Source: Pomphorhynchus laevis
Lineage: Eukaryota > Acanthocephala > Palaeacanthocephala > Echinorhynchida > Pomphorhynchidae
DNA: 64,000 nucleotides
Assembly (NCBI GenBank): GCA_012934845.2
Contig: WNNJ02000537.1
Coordinates: 62,001-126,000, forward strand
Direction of reading: 5' to 3'
Part shown: piece after piece, positions 10,399 through 23,600 of the stretch
Layout of the letters: every line of letters begins with the position of its first letter
How positions within the stretch are numbered: position 1 is the first letter of the stretch
Made by a program: the position numbers and the translations under genes
Notes under the pieces: model-generated
What the model saw: only the letters and a program-made list of their open reading frames with translations
Told to the model about the DNA's origin: nothing
Databases searched by the model: none

Positions 10399-10463
10399 AT
10401 TACGTATTACGTAATACGTAATAATACTAATACGTAATATTATTAATATTACGTATTAGTATT
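10399..10463. repeat. Two adjacent perfect palindromes
   Basis: 10399-10422 is a 24-base self-complementary sequence, ATTACGTATTACGTAATACG and its mirror. 10423-10463 has two 20-base arms (AATACTAATACGTAATATTA) around a single central base. Such AT-rich cruciform-capable sequence often marks rearrangement joints, and here it separates the minisatellite from plus-strand retroelement debris. Confidence 0.85.
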
Positions 10464-10765
10464 AATGATGATGTCAGCAATCCGCGTATTCCATCATTTG
10501 CAGGTGTTGTTAGAAGAGAAGTCGCCAGGTCAATATTTGCTACTTCTCATCTTCAAAAAGAACTTCCATCGTTAAAACTTCTACAGCAATGTGATAGGGA
10601 GTCTCGTCGATCTCAAAACGTCATTATAAGTGGTCTACAGAATTCAGACAGCGATAGAGAACTTGTTGATGAGCTATTTAAGGAATTGGGAGTTAAAGTG
10701 CCTTTGGATTTAAATGTGAAACTTAAGAGATTTATATCTAGGAAAACTGATGTGGGCTTTGATAA
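10464..10765 (+). mobile_element. Retroelement ORF1-like fragment
   Basis: An open stretch encodes RIPSFAGVVRREVARS, a helical segment LQKELPSLKLLQQC, then RRSQNVIISGLQNSDSDREL and LVDELFKELGVKVP. The R-x-N-V-I-I-S-G-L pattern followed by D-x-x-L and a short LG helix resembles the RNA-recognition-like region of LINE ORF1 proteins. The similarity fades after about 10750. It is on the opposite strand to the neighbouring LINE, so it belongs to another copy. Confidence 0.5.
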
Positions 10766-10984
10766 ACCTTATCTTATAAGCTCGATGTTCAAATTTCATA
10801 AGCATTATTTAAATATGTTTTATAAAATCAGATGGATAGGTGCATGCTTGCTGTATATGAGAAAAGGTTGGAACTTTTCAGAAATCAGATGGATAGGTTG
10901 GTACTCTGATTTTCTGTAAAAAGTTGTTTTGAAGCTATCTTTATGTTTAAATATCGTAAGGTCATGAAAATTTACACTTTCCAT

Positions 10985-11105
10985 ACCTCAAATGTCAATT
11001 TAAGTGGTCCTTCTCTGTTTATTAGTTCCCGAAAAGAGGGTTTATTCTCTATATTGCCGAGCCATAGAAAAAATATATCATCAATATACCTCACATAGCA
11101 TATTG
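10985..11105 (-). mobile_element. PLE-like fragment with RYIDDIFF box (third family)
   Basis: The minus strand encodes VRYIDDIFFLWLGNIENKP and then FRELINREGPLKLTFEVW. This is the catalytic palm segment of a PLE-type reverse transcriptase and differs from both PLE-1 and PLE-2. It is only about 40 codons long and lies just 3' of FUT8. Confidence 0.6.
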
Positions 11106-11247
11106 GTTTTATCGATGTCTTAGCAATCCACATTGATTCGAAAGCATAACTTTTACTTTCAATTCACAAATGCACATTTAATCAAATACTATTTATCATA
11201 AACTTGCAAAAAACATAGGTTTTATGACTAAATTAACAGATTCATTG

Positions 11248-11253
11248 TTTATT
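11248..11253 (-). promoter_or_regulatory. Candidate FUT8 polyadenylation signal
   Basis: TTTATT on the plus strand is AATAAA on the gene strand, about 100 bases past the FUT8 stop codon. It is the nearest canonical signal. In such AT-rich DNA a chance match is possible. Confidence 0.5.
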
Positions 11254-11353
11254 GTGCATCAGAAAGTTAGTACACAAGTATTTGAATTTTGATGATACGA
11301 CAAATACATTATTATTAAATTTCACGTTTGCTTTATACAATGAAGATTAGCGA

Positions 11354-11638
11354 TTACGGTGCTGTCAAAAACTGATCTACGGTTTTATAGCATGGAAACA
11401 ATCCCATTTCATTTGTACGCTTGTTCGTTCCCTTGCAATATCCATTCCAATTGTTGAAGTCGATACCGATTATGTCACCCTTAACAAATGAAATATCGCC
11501 GGATTGTGTGTGATCTTCGATGGCAATGTAGTTATGAGGAAGCTGACTATTATAATGATAGATGTAGTCCAGCGATCGGAAACGCCAAGAGCCGTCGGGA
11601 TATCTGGTTTGCATGAGTTCGTAGGCTAAGCGACACAC
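11354..11638 (-). CDS. FUT8 exon 7 (SH3-like domain and stop)
   Basis: It encodes residues 432-525: VCRLAYELMQTRYPDGSW closing the catalytic domain, then IAIEDHTQSGDISFVKGDII through NEMGLFPCYKT, the SH3-like domain that in FUT8 helps dimerisation and acceptor binding. The acceptor AG is at 11640-11639 and the exon starts in phase 0 with GTG (Val, not a start). The stop TAA is at 11356-11354. Confidence 0.93.
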   Translation of the reverse strand: MCRLAYELMQTRYPDGSWRFRSLDYIYHYNSQLPHNYIAIEDHTQSGDISFVKGDIIGIDFNNWNGYCKGTNKRTNEMGLFPCYKTVDQFLTAP

Positions 11639-14600
11639 CTTAAAAAATTAATAATTGAATATTCGATATTAAGTTGCAACAATTAGCAAAACCCATAAAA
11701 TTCATAATAAAGAATGGGTATATTATATTCATAATATAAGCAAATATAATTTGAAGGAACACATTTTCATATAGAAATGTTTATTTCACGATGAAGTTTG
11801 CTATCTGAATAAACTATTCAACAAATTCATTCAGTATTAGTTCTTTAATTATAAATAAGAAATTATAATTATAAATAATAATTATAAATTATAAATTATC
11901 AATGAGATACCGTTTAATTTAAAGCGTGAATTTTGAATTTTGAAGTAGCATTAATCAAAAGACTAATTTATTTTTATATTTCAATAGCTACTGTATCATC
12001 AGAGTGACGTACGATTTGTTCTATTTATACATGCTTCAAGATTACACATTGGAATTTTGGAGCAGAATTATTATATATTATTATTTTTATTTTTTAATAA
12101 AAATAATAATATATAATAATATATAATATATTTATTATATAGCATTATTTATTATAATATATAATAAAAATATTTTTAAAATAATATTATGTTTATCTTA
12201 TTATATTTAAATAATGATATTAGCAACTGCTTTAATATCAAAATAAAAAAGTATAATTTGTTTAAAATAATTAAGTTCATTTATTTTGAATTGATTTTCA
12301 GTTAAAATAAGCAGCTAAAAATAACTAAGAGCTTTTACGGATTAGACGGTGTGAAAAATGAATTATCATTAAAACTTACATTTGATGAAAATGTACAAAC
12401 GATAAAATCACACTTGGATAGCAGTAAAATATCCAAAATCACGAACACACTTGACGCTTTGCTATAGCGGTTATTCAACGAAGCTGAAAGCGTTGAGTTT
12501 TTATTGTATAGGAATTGATAATCAGGATAACTAAACAATCAATAGCAAATGTTATGTGTTTATTTTCCTTTGTCAATTTAGCAATTAATGATTTTCTCCA
12601 AGTTGATATTTTCTCAGTGACTTTTTCGTATTTTGATTAGATTTCATGTGAGGCCATTTTTTAAAATGGCCTCACATGAAATCTAACTTAAAGAATATCA
12701 TTAGAAAATATAATTAGAAAATCTAACTTAAATCTAACTTAAATTCGCAAACTAACTTAAATAGGTTTAAAAAATCTTTTGTATAATAAGGTCTCAGCAC
12801 ATGAGCCAATATCCTGTTTATGAAGTAAATTAATTTAAAAGCTGTTTGATGCAATTTTATTAAATTGCATTGTGTCATAAATAATTTCAGCTTTTTATCG
12901 ATTAATATTCAACGAATATTTGCCTTCAATGGCGTTTTAAATGCGAACAAAATCTTCAAATTTGTTCTTCTTAAATTTCATTTTATAAATTTAACTTAAA
13001 ATAAATTATAAAATAAATTTGTTAGTAAATTTTTAATTTATCAATAAACAATGTTTTACAAAAACAACTTATGTTGGTTCCCCCCTTTCGCTATATACAT
13101 AAACGTTTAAATTGTGTCGCTTCACAATAAACTAAAGAGCTTAAAAAGACAGGAATTTAATTTGACATTCAAGCCACGATTACAATGAATTTATTGATTT
13201 ATTTTGACATAAATATTTCAAATATGTTAACTGCTTATTTTAAATTTAATCGTAGAATTTTATTTAATGATATAAAAATCATCTATGTGTATATTCAATG
13301 AATGTTCATTGAAATATGGAATATCAATTGGAAATTTTATAACTGCAGTCGAATCTACCAGTTGCAAAAAATCCAAGCTTGTATTCTAAAAAGAGGATAA
13401 GCGAGTTGTTTTCGAATATTTGAATAATTTTTAACTCAATAATTTGTAATGTTGTAAACGAAAAACTTGTATATAGTTGTCCATAACTATTAAAAAATGG
13501 CTAAGGAACAAAGAAGAAAATTTATTTTCTAGAAACACTATATTCAAATAAAATTAGTTTGAGATTTGAATTATTTCTATACTGTATTATAATCATTTCA
13601 AGTATTAAGATTTTTAATAAAAATAAAAAATCTTAGAATAACAAAAAGCAGAAAAAATAAAAGCGACATAAAAGTTACAATTATATCTTAAACTAAGAGA
13701 AAGTTTAGGATATAAGCACAAAACATAAGATATAATTATAATTTTTGCCGTTTTTACCAATAAGTTCTAAAATACTAATAGTAATATAAATTATAAAACT
13801 CAACAATAAAATATAAGATTAATTTTTTTTATTAATTACAAAAAAAAATTTCATTAAAAATTAATGAAATTTTAATTAATTTTTTTTCAATAAAAAAAAT
13901 TTCATTTATTTTAAAAAAATAATATCAAGTTCAAGCATTTTTAGATAACAAAATGTAAACTGTATAAATTATCTTTAAATGAATTCCTTAATAAATAATT
14001 AAAATTGATTAAAACTTAAACAAACGGCGTGTAATTTAAAAATTGTAGAGGTAATAAGCATATAAAAATGATAAATAACATGTGATAAAAGTGTAATGTA
14101 AATATACCGATCGCTAGCACCGTCCAATAGATTAGGATCATCAGTTGCAACAAACACTTTACGTTTCAGCTTTCGTTTATGACGAAACTCCTCGATTTTA
14201 AAAAATTCTTCAACGTGTGTCATATACTTTTCAAAGTGATAAAATCTAGCTTCGGTTCCTATTTTATCAGTTCTTCGTACATGAATGCTAAATAACAATC
14301 ATTTCTTGTTTATTTTATTGTGAAAATGTATTAATTAAATTGTATTATGCTTTAACTAATTTCAATTCTTTAAATGGACAAAGTACTTGAAATAAATTAT
14401 CAAAGAAATTTAAAACATTTTAAATTAATGAAAATAAATTAATAATTAATCATTAATTATGTTTTATTATTAAATATTTTGAAGTAATATATTAATTATT
14501 AATAATTAATTTAATAAATTTTAAGTACTACTAATAATTAAAAGGTAAATAGTACTAATAAACAAATTAATTGTAAATTATCAATTTTAATTTTATATGT

Positions 14601-17600
14601 TACATATTTGCATAGATATTTACATAATAATATTTACATAATTATGTAAGGCCTTACAAAATAAGGCCTTACATAATTAAGAATTTAGTGAAATGTAATT
14701 TATTTTTACAAAATATTTATCGATCGATCGTTAAACTCATCGCTTAGTCGATTCCTAAGCGAAAACGTTTAATATTATCCTTGACAATATAATTACAATT
14801 TTGAAACTTAAACATTTAAATTGATAGAACGTTACCCAACAACTGGAGAACTGAAATCGAGTCTGGTTTGAGTGTCGTTTACCATTTGTTGAAATTCTGG
14901 CTGTATGGAAAACACCATTTGAATAAGATGTCCGGCGTATAGTGTAAAAGGATTTCCATGCAAGGACATAATTATTGTTGATTTCGACAAATGATTTGGT
15001 ATCGCAAGAGGGATAAAATTTGGACGTGGATTAAGATCTTTAAAAAGACCGAGTTTAATAGCCGGATAACTGAGGTTTCCTAACAGTAATGAGTGATTTT
15101 TCAATTAATACCTCAACTAAAAAAGATCAACATACCTGACCAAGGACGAAAGTGTAGTGACTTTTTAGTAGCAGGCTTTGGAAGCTCCTTGAATATTTGC
15201 AAGAATGCCTCTTTATTTCCATAGGACCACGAATTAGTATCAAGAATTAGTCTACGTTGTGTGTTATAGGCAAACGTTGCACAATACAATACATGATGCA
15301 TCTGGCATCCAAATCCGCATGGTATATTTATTTTACATCCTACGACATTATTGTCTGGGGTCGTTTGGTATTTAATAAATCGGCTTGTAATAAGACTTTT
15401 GATTTTTGCAGCTTCTTTCTCGCGATACAGATCATAGCCATCTACATTCTGTAAATTTCGAAATAGTGCAACGATATGCCTACAGAAACAAAGCAAAGTG
15501 TTACATTGAAAATTACTTCTAATCTAAAAGAGTTTAAAATTTTACAAAATAAAATTTTGAAAAATATCATAAATATTTTTGATAAAATTAAATATATAAA
15601 TTGTCGAAGGTATTAACATTGAAGTTGTTTTGTTGGTATTTTCTAAATAACAATAATTTTTTAATCGCTAATTAAAAAGTCAATTAAATGTACATCAATC
15701 AATTTTTTATATGAAAATCAGTTTAAGTGACAACAAAATCATTAACTTTTCAGATTGATTCTTAGTTATCATTATTTTCTGATAATAACATTATTTTTCG
15801 TATAAACGAAAAATGACTATTAGATTTGAAATCTTTATGATTAACTTAACTTTATAAATTATTTGTTCTTTTGGATTAAACAATATAGGCCAATGACAAT
15901 TTGCACATATAAAAAGTAACTTGCAAATCAATTTTTATTTATAGCCAATATAGCGATAATCGCTAAACCAAAAACTAAGCATTGAATGTTGCTGCCTCCT
16001 GATAATCACAACTGCTTTTTTAAATCCGCTAATTTACAATAAGTTAGAACATCATATTATAATTTATTTTTTAAATTAAATTATAATAAACAGAACATAT
16101 TTTCTTAACTTATTCGTTGGTTTCCTTTCTCAATTCGTGTCATCTTTGCAAATGTAGATTTTGATAATTATTAATAGATTTTTTAATAATTAAAATTATC
16201 AAATTTTATAAAGTCTAAACTAGTGTTTTTAATTAATTGATATAATGCTTGAATATTCTTTTAAAGCTTTCATTTAACTCATGTAGTAGAGAGAAAAACT
16301 TGATTGATTCGATTATGGGGCTCAAAAAAATGTTGTTTTATATTATAAATAACTCATTAGCCAGATCACTTATCTGAATTTAAACATTTTGTAGATTACT
16401 GAAAGTTATTCTGTAAATAAATGAATTTACGCATTTAAACATGCAAATATTTATTTTATAACAAATTATAACATTATATTATAATCTGGGTCTCCTTTTT
16501 TGTTTTTATATTATAAATCACTCATTATCCAGATCACTATACTAAATTTAAAAATTTTCTAGATTACTGAAAGTTATTCTGCAAATAACTTAATTTACAC
16601 ATTAAAGCATGTAATTTTGGTTTAAATATGATGTTTATTAAGAAACAAAACTAACAGTTGCCAATTAAAACGTCAGACAATGACATCAATAGATTCGTGT
16701 CATCGTTGCAAATGGATTTTGAAACTTGTAAATAAATAATTTTTGAAAATTTAATTGTTAAATTATTAAAACTCTTAACAGCGGTATTTCAATGAATTAA
16801 GATAATGCTAAAATATTCTTTTAAAGCTTACATTAAACTCATTGAGTAAAGACAAAAACTTGATCGATCCGATTATTAGGTTTTTTTTGTTTTTATATTA
16901 TAAATCACTCATTATCCAGTTCACTTGAAAACATTTTTATGAACTTTATATTTCGACTTTAATTAAATTTAATTCAAAGTATTAGAGGAGATGCATACTA
17001 AAATCACATAATATTATATGATGTGCCCTATGTTATAGATCACTTAAGTATCCTGTAATAGATTACACTAAAGTACAAATTACAAAGAGGTATTGCACAG
17101 CAACACCTTATGGATAAAACAAAATGCACCGACTTATGTGTCTTTGGAACTTGGAAGCCATATTATGAAACATTGAAGCCATAATACCGTTTATATTTTT
17201 ATTAAACTTTTTATATTAATAATAAATTAAATTATTATCAGATAATAACTGATGCTACAGTTAAAAATGAAAATACTTTTACCTTAAAAGAATTTTATAG
17301 CCCAGAATTTATGAAGAGGTTAATAAAAATAGATAACAAATGAAAATATATCTATATGCCATTAATTTCAAAATATTTTTTGGTCTTTCGAGGAATCTCT
17401 GTTATCAAATTAAATAAAATTTAATTTAAAGTAAGTTAAAGTATAAAAATATACCAATAAATAGTTTTTATTTACTTTTAATATTATTATGTTGATTTAT
17501 ATATTTTACTATTTTCTATTTGATGGTAATTTTATAGTAACCCAGTTTAAAATATGCATCTATTAAATTATTTAAATGATTTTGAAGAAAACCAGCATCG

Positions 17601-20600
17601 TTACATATTGTTGCAATTCTTAATGCTTTGTCCACTTGTTGAATAAAAATTATTAGAGTTAAATACACATATATCATCAATGTATCGAAACATATATTTC
17701 ATATTTTATATAATTTAGATTTTTTACAGAGTTATGCACAAATTCATACGCTATAAAGCTTAAAAATAAGTCAGCTATAATTGTGCTACAATTATTTCCA
17801 ATTAAAACACTTTTTATTTGTGAATTTAAGTGGATATGTGCTTTGATTTGTTTTATTTTGTCTATATTTTTTCTTTATCATAAATATTAGTTTCGTTGTT
17901 AAGAGTTAGTATATAGTAATATTTTTCACTTATTAAAACTTATTAAATCAAAATTATTAGTTTAATATACGCATATTTCATCAATATATATGTATTTTAC
18001 AGTCATGTATTACACAGCTCGGCACAACGCTATATTTTATTAATCTTCACATAATGTTATTGCTTACTATTACATCTAAATAAAATACATTTTCTTTATC
18101 TAAATATAAATGTTCAATAGTGAAAATACAAAAGCTTATTTCTACTTAAACTAGCAGCATAATCAAAATAATATTATATTGCTCTTGGGAATTTTTTACA
18201 AAACTAATTTTAGATTTTTTGTTGCAAATGCAGAACCTGTTAATCAAAGGATGTTGCAATAAATACACTCTGTATCTAAAGGTGCATTGGGGTAGTAATG
18301 TTTAACTTAATTTTTTCAAATACATATCAAATATTCACTATTATCATCCATAACATAAAAAGCTCACTTTTATATAGTCATATACTAAAAACGCGTACCT
18401 CATTCTATCTGCAACATTGTCCTTCGTTATTGTAAGGCTAATTTTAGCGTATTTCTCGATGCGAGTAAGCTCGGCATCCAAATAAGATCGAAGTTCATCA
18501 ATATTATATCCAAGTGATCGTCTTTGCAATTCATACTCGGCGAAGTACGGGTTTTCCACAGTTGCTAAACAAATCCTGCAATCATATAAGATCATCTATG
18601 TTGTACTCTGTTACTTTATAACAAACATTACACTTATCCTAAATCATTATTTTATATATCAATCAAACATTAAAAAAACATTTAAAATTGAATGTAGATA
18701 ATTAGCAAGTTTATTTGATTAAAATAACTTGCTCATTTGATCAATTTCAATAATTGTGATCACATTTAAAAGATACAAATAATTTATACGTTAATGGCTC
18801 TATGGAGATATTTAAGACATAAGCAGACTTTTATAATTTAGAATTTAGAATTTTAAAATCTGTTATGATTTTGGTTTTTACTAAATTATATAATATAGTA
18901 TATCATTTTACTATTAAACGGTTGTATAGTAATACAGTACGATATACTATGTAATATATTATATGTAATATATTATATTTAATGTTTTAAAGCTTTTATT
19001 TTACTTTAAAATGTAAGCATTTAACTTAAGCATTTATCAACTTCAAGCATTTAAAAATTACAATTTTAAATTTCATTTTAAATTTATTCATTTTATTTTA
19101 TTTTAAAATAAAATGAATAATTATTTATTTTTTAATTCATTTTTTTAATAAAAATTTATACGTAAGTACAAAATAGTCGTTATATCGATACTATATTTGC
19201 TATATAAGCTAGATCTAAAACTCACCCTTTATAATTTTGATGTACTTTAAAATAAGTAATAATCGTAAAATATCAAGAATTCAACAGATTGAGTAGTAAA
19301 TCTTCATAACATTGATATACCTAACCTCAAGGGGACGAAGCATAGAGATAATACAATGGTACTCTATCAACATTATCAGATACTAATTAAAGAGAATACA
19401 TATCTGGAATGATAGATGGATATTTGTAGGTAAATTAACGAAGAAAATTTCTACTTACATTTTTATAAACACAATATAAATGTTGATTGGTTTTTAAAAC
19501 CAACAAAACAAATTTAAAAATAGCATCATCTTAAAAATAGCATCAGTAAGCGAGTATTTATTGTCCATTATTAACGAAAGTTAAGCCTCGAATAACAATC
19601 AACAAGAAAAAAAAATATCGCAATTTTTTCTAAAACGCATATTAAAAAATTCTGTAAATGCAAAATATTGTATTACCTTTTATTATATTTATTTCAAATA
19701 TGAGTATTTCATAAATAATTAATTAATAATTGAATAATTAATCAATAATTAATTAATAATTTTGACTTCATTTTATAATCAAGCTTTTAATAAACTGAAA
19801 TTATTGATAAATGATTTTAATTGCTTTTACAAAACCAGTATTTACCAGATGAACATACTAATATTATATTAATATATAATATTAACACTAATTTATGCAT
19901 ATGAATGTTTTTTGAAATAATTTAATAAATCAAAATTAGAAAACATTAATCGCTTTCATTAATATATTTATCTCAATTAAAACAAAAATTAATAAACATT
20001 TTATCAATTATTAATTGATAATTTCTTAATGATCGAACTAGTAATGGATTACTAGTAAATTGAAAAATTGTTTCACTGGATAATGGGCGGAAACATGCAA
20101 TTTTTTCGAAATTAAAAATTAGCGTTGAATAGCTACATATGTTTAATAACGATAAATATTTTATTAAAGATGTTTTAGAACTATAAGTAAAAATAGGCAC
20201 TAAAAAATTTGTTTTGCAGTGTCAAAATAGTAAAAATAACGCAGCCTAATGTTAAATGTCTTACAGATTACTTAATTTGAATTAGCTCGTAATTTGACAA
20301 TAAAGATGAGTTCAATTTTAAATGTGTTCACTAACAGAGAATTTTGGGACTATAAGTAACATGCAAAAGCTTTCGAAACGAGACCAGACCGTCTTGGTTT
20401 ATTAAATTAGGAGGGTTCATGCAAGATTTAATTAGGTCGAATTCAATATTAAAACAAATTGAAATAAAAAGATGATAAAGACTAAAAAATAAGTTTGGGT
20501 ATGTTATTAGGATAATCGAAATAGACTTACCAAAATTGTCGTGCTTCTTTCCATATACTTGTCGTATCAACCTTTTTAATAATATAAACTTTTTTAATAT

Positions 20601-23600
20601 TATAATTAGTATTGAGTTAAGCAATATTAATTCCGTAAAGTGACAACTATTTATAGTGACCGAAAATATAATAATTTACAATTGCTAATTGTTATTATAT
20701 TTAATATTTTTATTTTTAAATAAAAATATGTTTTTATAATTGTGTTCATACAAGCAACAAATTTACAAAATATAAATTAAGTACGAAGAACAACGGTCAA
20801 CTCACTACCGACCGGTGGAGTTTTTATTTTCGGGTGCCGTGTGATCAGGCAGTTGTACGGAGACAGCGAAAGAGCCATCAACATCCAAAGCGGTTGCCTT
20901 AATGTAGGAACGTGGAATGTCATCTCCCTGACTGGGAAAGAACCAGAATTAGTTGAAGAGATAGTTCGTTTCGGTCTTAAAATAGTCGGAGTGACTTCTC
21001 TTCACTATTATGGAACTGGAACTAAACTTTTGGATCAAGGTTGGACCTTGGACTTTTCGGCAGTTATAAACCAAAAGCGATGGCATGCGGGTGTAGGGAT
21101 ACTTACAAGTCCACAGTAGTCGTTCGTGGTAGAGAGGTCTAACATAGTGAACTAAAAGCTGGCGTCACTGAGATTTTAAGTTAAAGAGGAAAAGGGGATA
21201 ACTCTTGTGTCCGTGTATGCTCACAACATTATCTCGGAATATGCAGCCTTCGTGGAAGATCTTCAGGCTCTGCTTGATGGTACTCATGTTGGATATTCTC
21301 TTGGTCTATTGTATGAATTCAATGATCATTTGACAGTAGAACTTGGAAGGGAGTGTTTGGGAGAAACGAACTTTCCGATCTGAATGCACGTGGTTTCTAA
21401 TTATCACACTTATGTTCTCGTAACAATTCGTGCATAATCAACACCATGTTTGAACATAAGGAGATCCATATATGCACATGGCATCAGGATTATCTCAGTC
21501 AAAGATCAATAATCGATTTTATAATAGTTTCATCTGATCTGTGACGTTATGTTTTGGACACTCGTGTGAAGAGAGGGGCTGAACTGCCAACCGATCACTA
21601 CCTTGTAGATAGTAAACTTCGATGGCGGGATCTAATGCTAGACAGGCCTGGTAAACCCAAACGTTGTATGAGGGTGTGATGGAAAAGTCTAGCAGATGTT
21701 TCTGTCAAAGAACGTGTTTCTGGCAACATCCGTGATGACTTTTCTCGGTTGTCAGAAGAGTTGAAGAACATTGATCAGAAATGGGAGATGTTCAGATCCT
21801 CGCTTGTCAAAGGAACTATGAATAGTTGTGGCTCGAAGGCATTCAATGGTTGTCGCGGAGGAAATACTCAAACAGCTTGGTGGACACCAACAGTTAGAGA
21901 TTTTGTTCAATAGAAGAGTTTGGCTTATAGCGCAACTTTGTCAGATAAATCAGTGGAAGCTGTAGACAAGTACCGAAGGGCAAAGAGAGCTTCAGCTCCA
22001 GCAGTTTGCGAAGCGAAGAAGGTGGCTAGGGAGAAGTTTGGAGAGCACTTAGAACTCTATTATAGGTTAGCTTCGATGATGTTCTGGAGTTCGATAACGA
22101 ACCTTTATTTTGGAAAGCAGAAAACTCCTCAAACTGTCTTAGACAAGAGAGGATCTATGCTGACTGACATAAACGAAATTTTTGACTGTTAGAAAGAGCA
22201 TTTTAGGGATCTCCTTAATCTGGTTAGAAAGCCTTCTCTTGTAGAAGTATAGCCTTTAGAAACAACGAAGAGCTCATCTCTTTGGAAGGGTGTCATTGCT
22301 GTTGTTAAAAAACTTCATGTCTTCTGGAGTAGACGATATTCGACTTGAAGCGTTAAAGGCTCTCGAAGTTGTTGTCATTAAGTGGCTAACACGGATCTGC
22401 AACGTCGCATTGAAGTCGGGCAAGGTTCCAAGTGAGTGGCGAACTTGGGTGTTGGTAGCGATCTTTAAGAAAGGTGACCGAAGATTTGTTCCAATTATCG
22501 GGTCATCACTCTTCTTAGCCAAACTGGTAAGCTATTTGCTAGGAATTTTTGAGTTAAGGATACGACATATAGTCAAGAGACAGTTGCAAGAAGAACAATG
22601 CGGCTTTCGTCCGGTTCGTGGAACTACGGATCAGCTCTTTACTCTCTCAACTATCCTTGAACAGTATTGGGAGTTCGCTCAACCGGTCTACATGGGCTTT
22701 GTAGATTTGGAAATAGCGTTCAACCGAGTTCCGCGAGAGATTTTGTGGGAGGTACTAAGGGAGTATGGAGTACCACACTATCTTCGGGTAGCTGTGGTTT
22801 CTCTGTATGAACAAAGTATGAGTTGTATTTTTGTTATAGGTAGGAAGTCTGAATCATTTCTATTAGCTGTTGGGCTACGTCAGGGTTGTCCTATGTCTAC
22901 AATTTTGTTTCTTGTTTACATGTTCAAAATTTCGAGACGAGCTGCTCTGACGTATGTCGGTCTTTAGTTCGGTTCCATCAAGATAGCATCTCTGCATTTT
23001 GCAGATTACGTTGTTTTGTTGGCTTCTCGTCCTGAGGAGAAGTTTTGTTGGCTTCTCGTCCTACTAGATCGATTTTCGATGGAATGCCAAGCGGCAGAGA
23101 TGTTGGTTATTATTTCAAAGTTGGTTAGTACCTCGGATTCAGATGATAATGTCAGTCTGGATTAGAAAAAAGGTTTTTTTTGATGTAGAGAATTTAAAGT
23201 ATCTTGGGTATTGTTCTCGAGGAACGGCAGGAACATAAAAAGATTGAAGAGCAAATTTGTGCACCACTACAGCAATGCGTTCTTTATACAGTTATGTCGT
23301 GGTGAAGCGAGATTTGTGTCTTCATGCGAAATGTTTTGTTTGTCGCTCAATCATCGTTCCTATCTTAACCTATGATCATGAGCTTTGGGTTATGACCGAA
23401 CGTATAATATCTCGGATACAGCTATCGTGATGAGGTTCCTTCGAGGTGTGGCCATGCTTAGCCTTAGAGATAATGTTAGGAATTCTGTCATCCGGTATGG
23501 ACTTGGAGTAAAATCGCTGCTACTCCACATCAATGAAAATCAGCTAGGTGGCTAGGCCACTTTCTGAGGATGTCTAGGGATCGTCTTTCTCGGAGGGTTT

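Larger units (their letters stand above)
15480..18398 (-). other. FUT8 intron 2
   Basis: The intron is about 2.9 kb. It holds a local tandem duplication at 16130-16930, unassigned AT-rich sequence at 15480-16130 and 16930-17460, a PLE-2 fragment at 17461-17840 and unassigned sequence at 17840-18398. The edge of duplicated block B falls at 17770, inside the PLE-2 fragment. Confidence 0.8.

Noticed and set aside
15257-15454. Plus-strand frame of 65 codons
   Set aside because: It is the shadow of FUT8 exon 3, whose cysteine cluster and splice sites on the minus strand are unmistakable.
22274-22522. Minus-strand 82-codon frame inside the LINE (also 46693-46941)
   Set aside because: Shadow of the LINE reverse transcriptase core.
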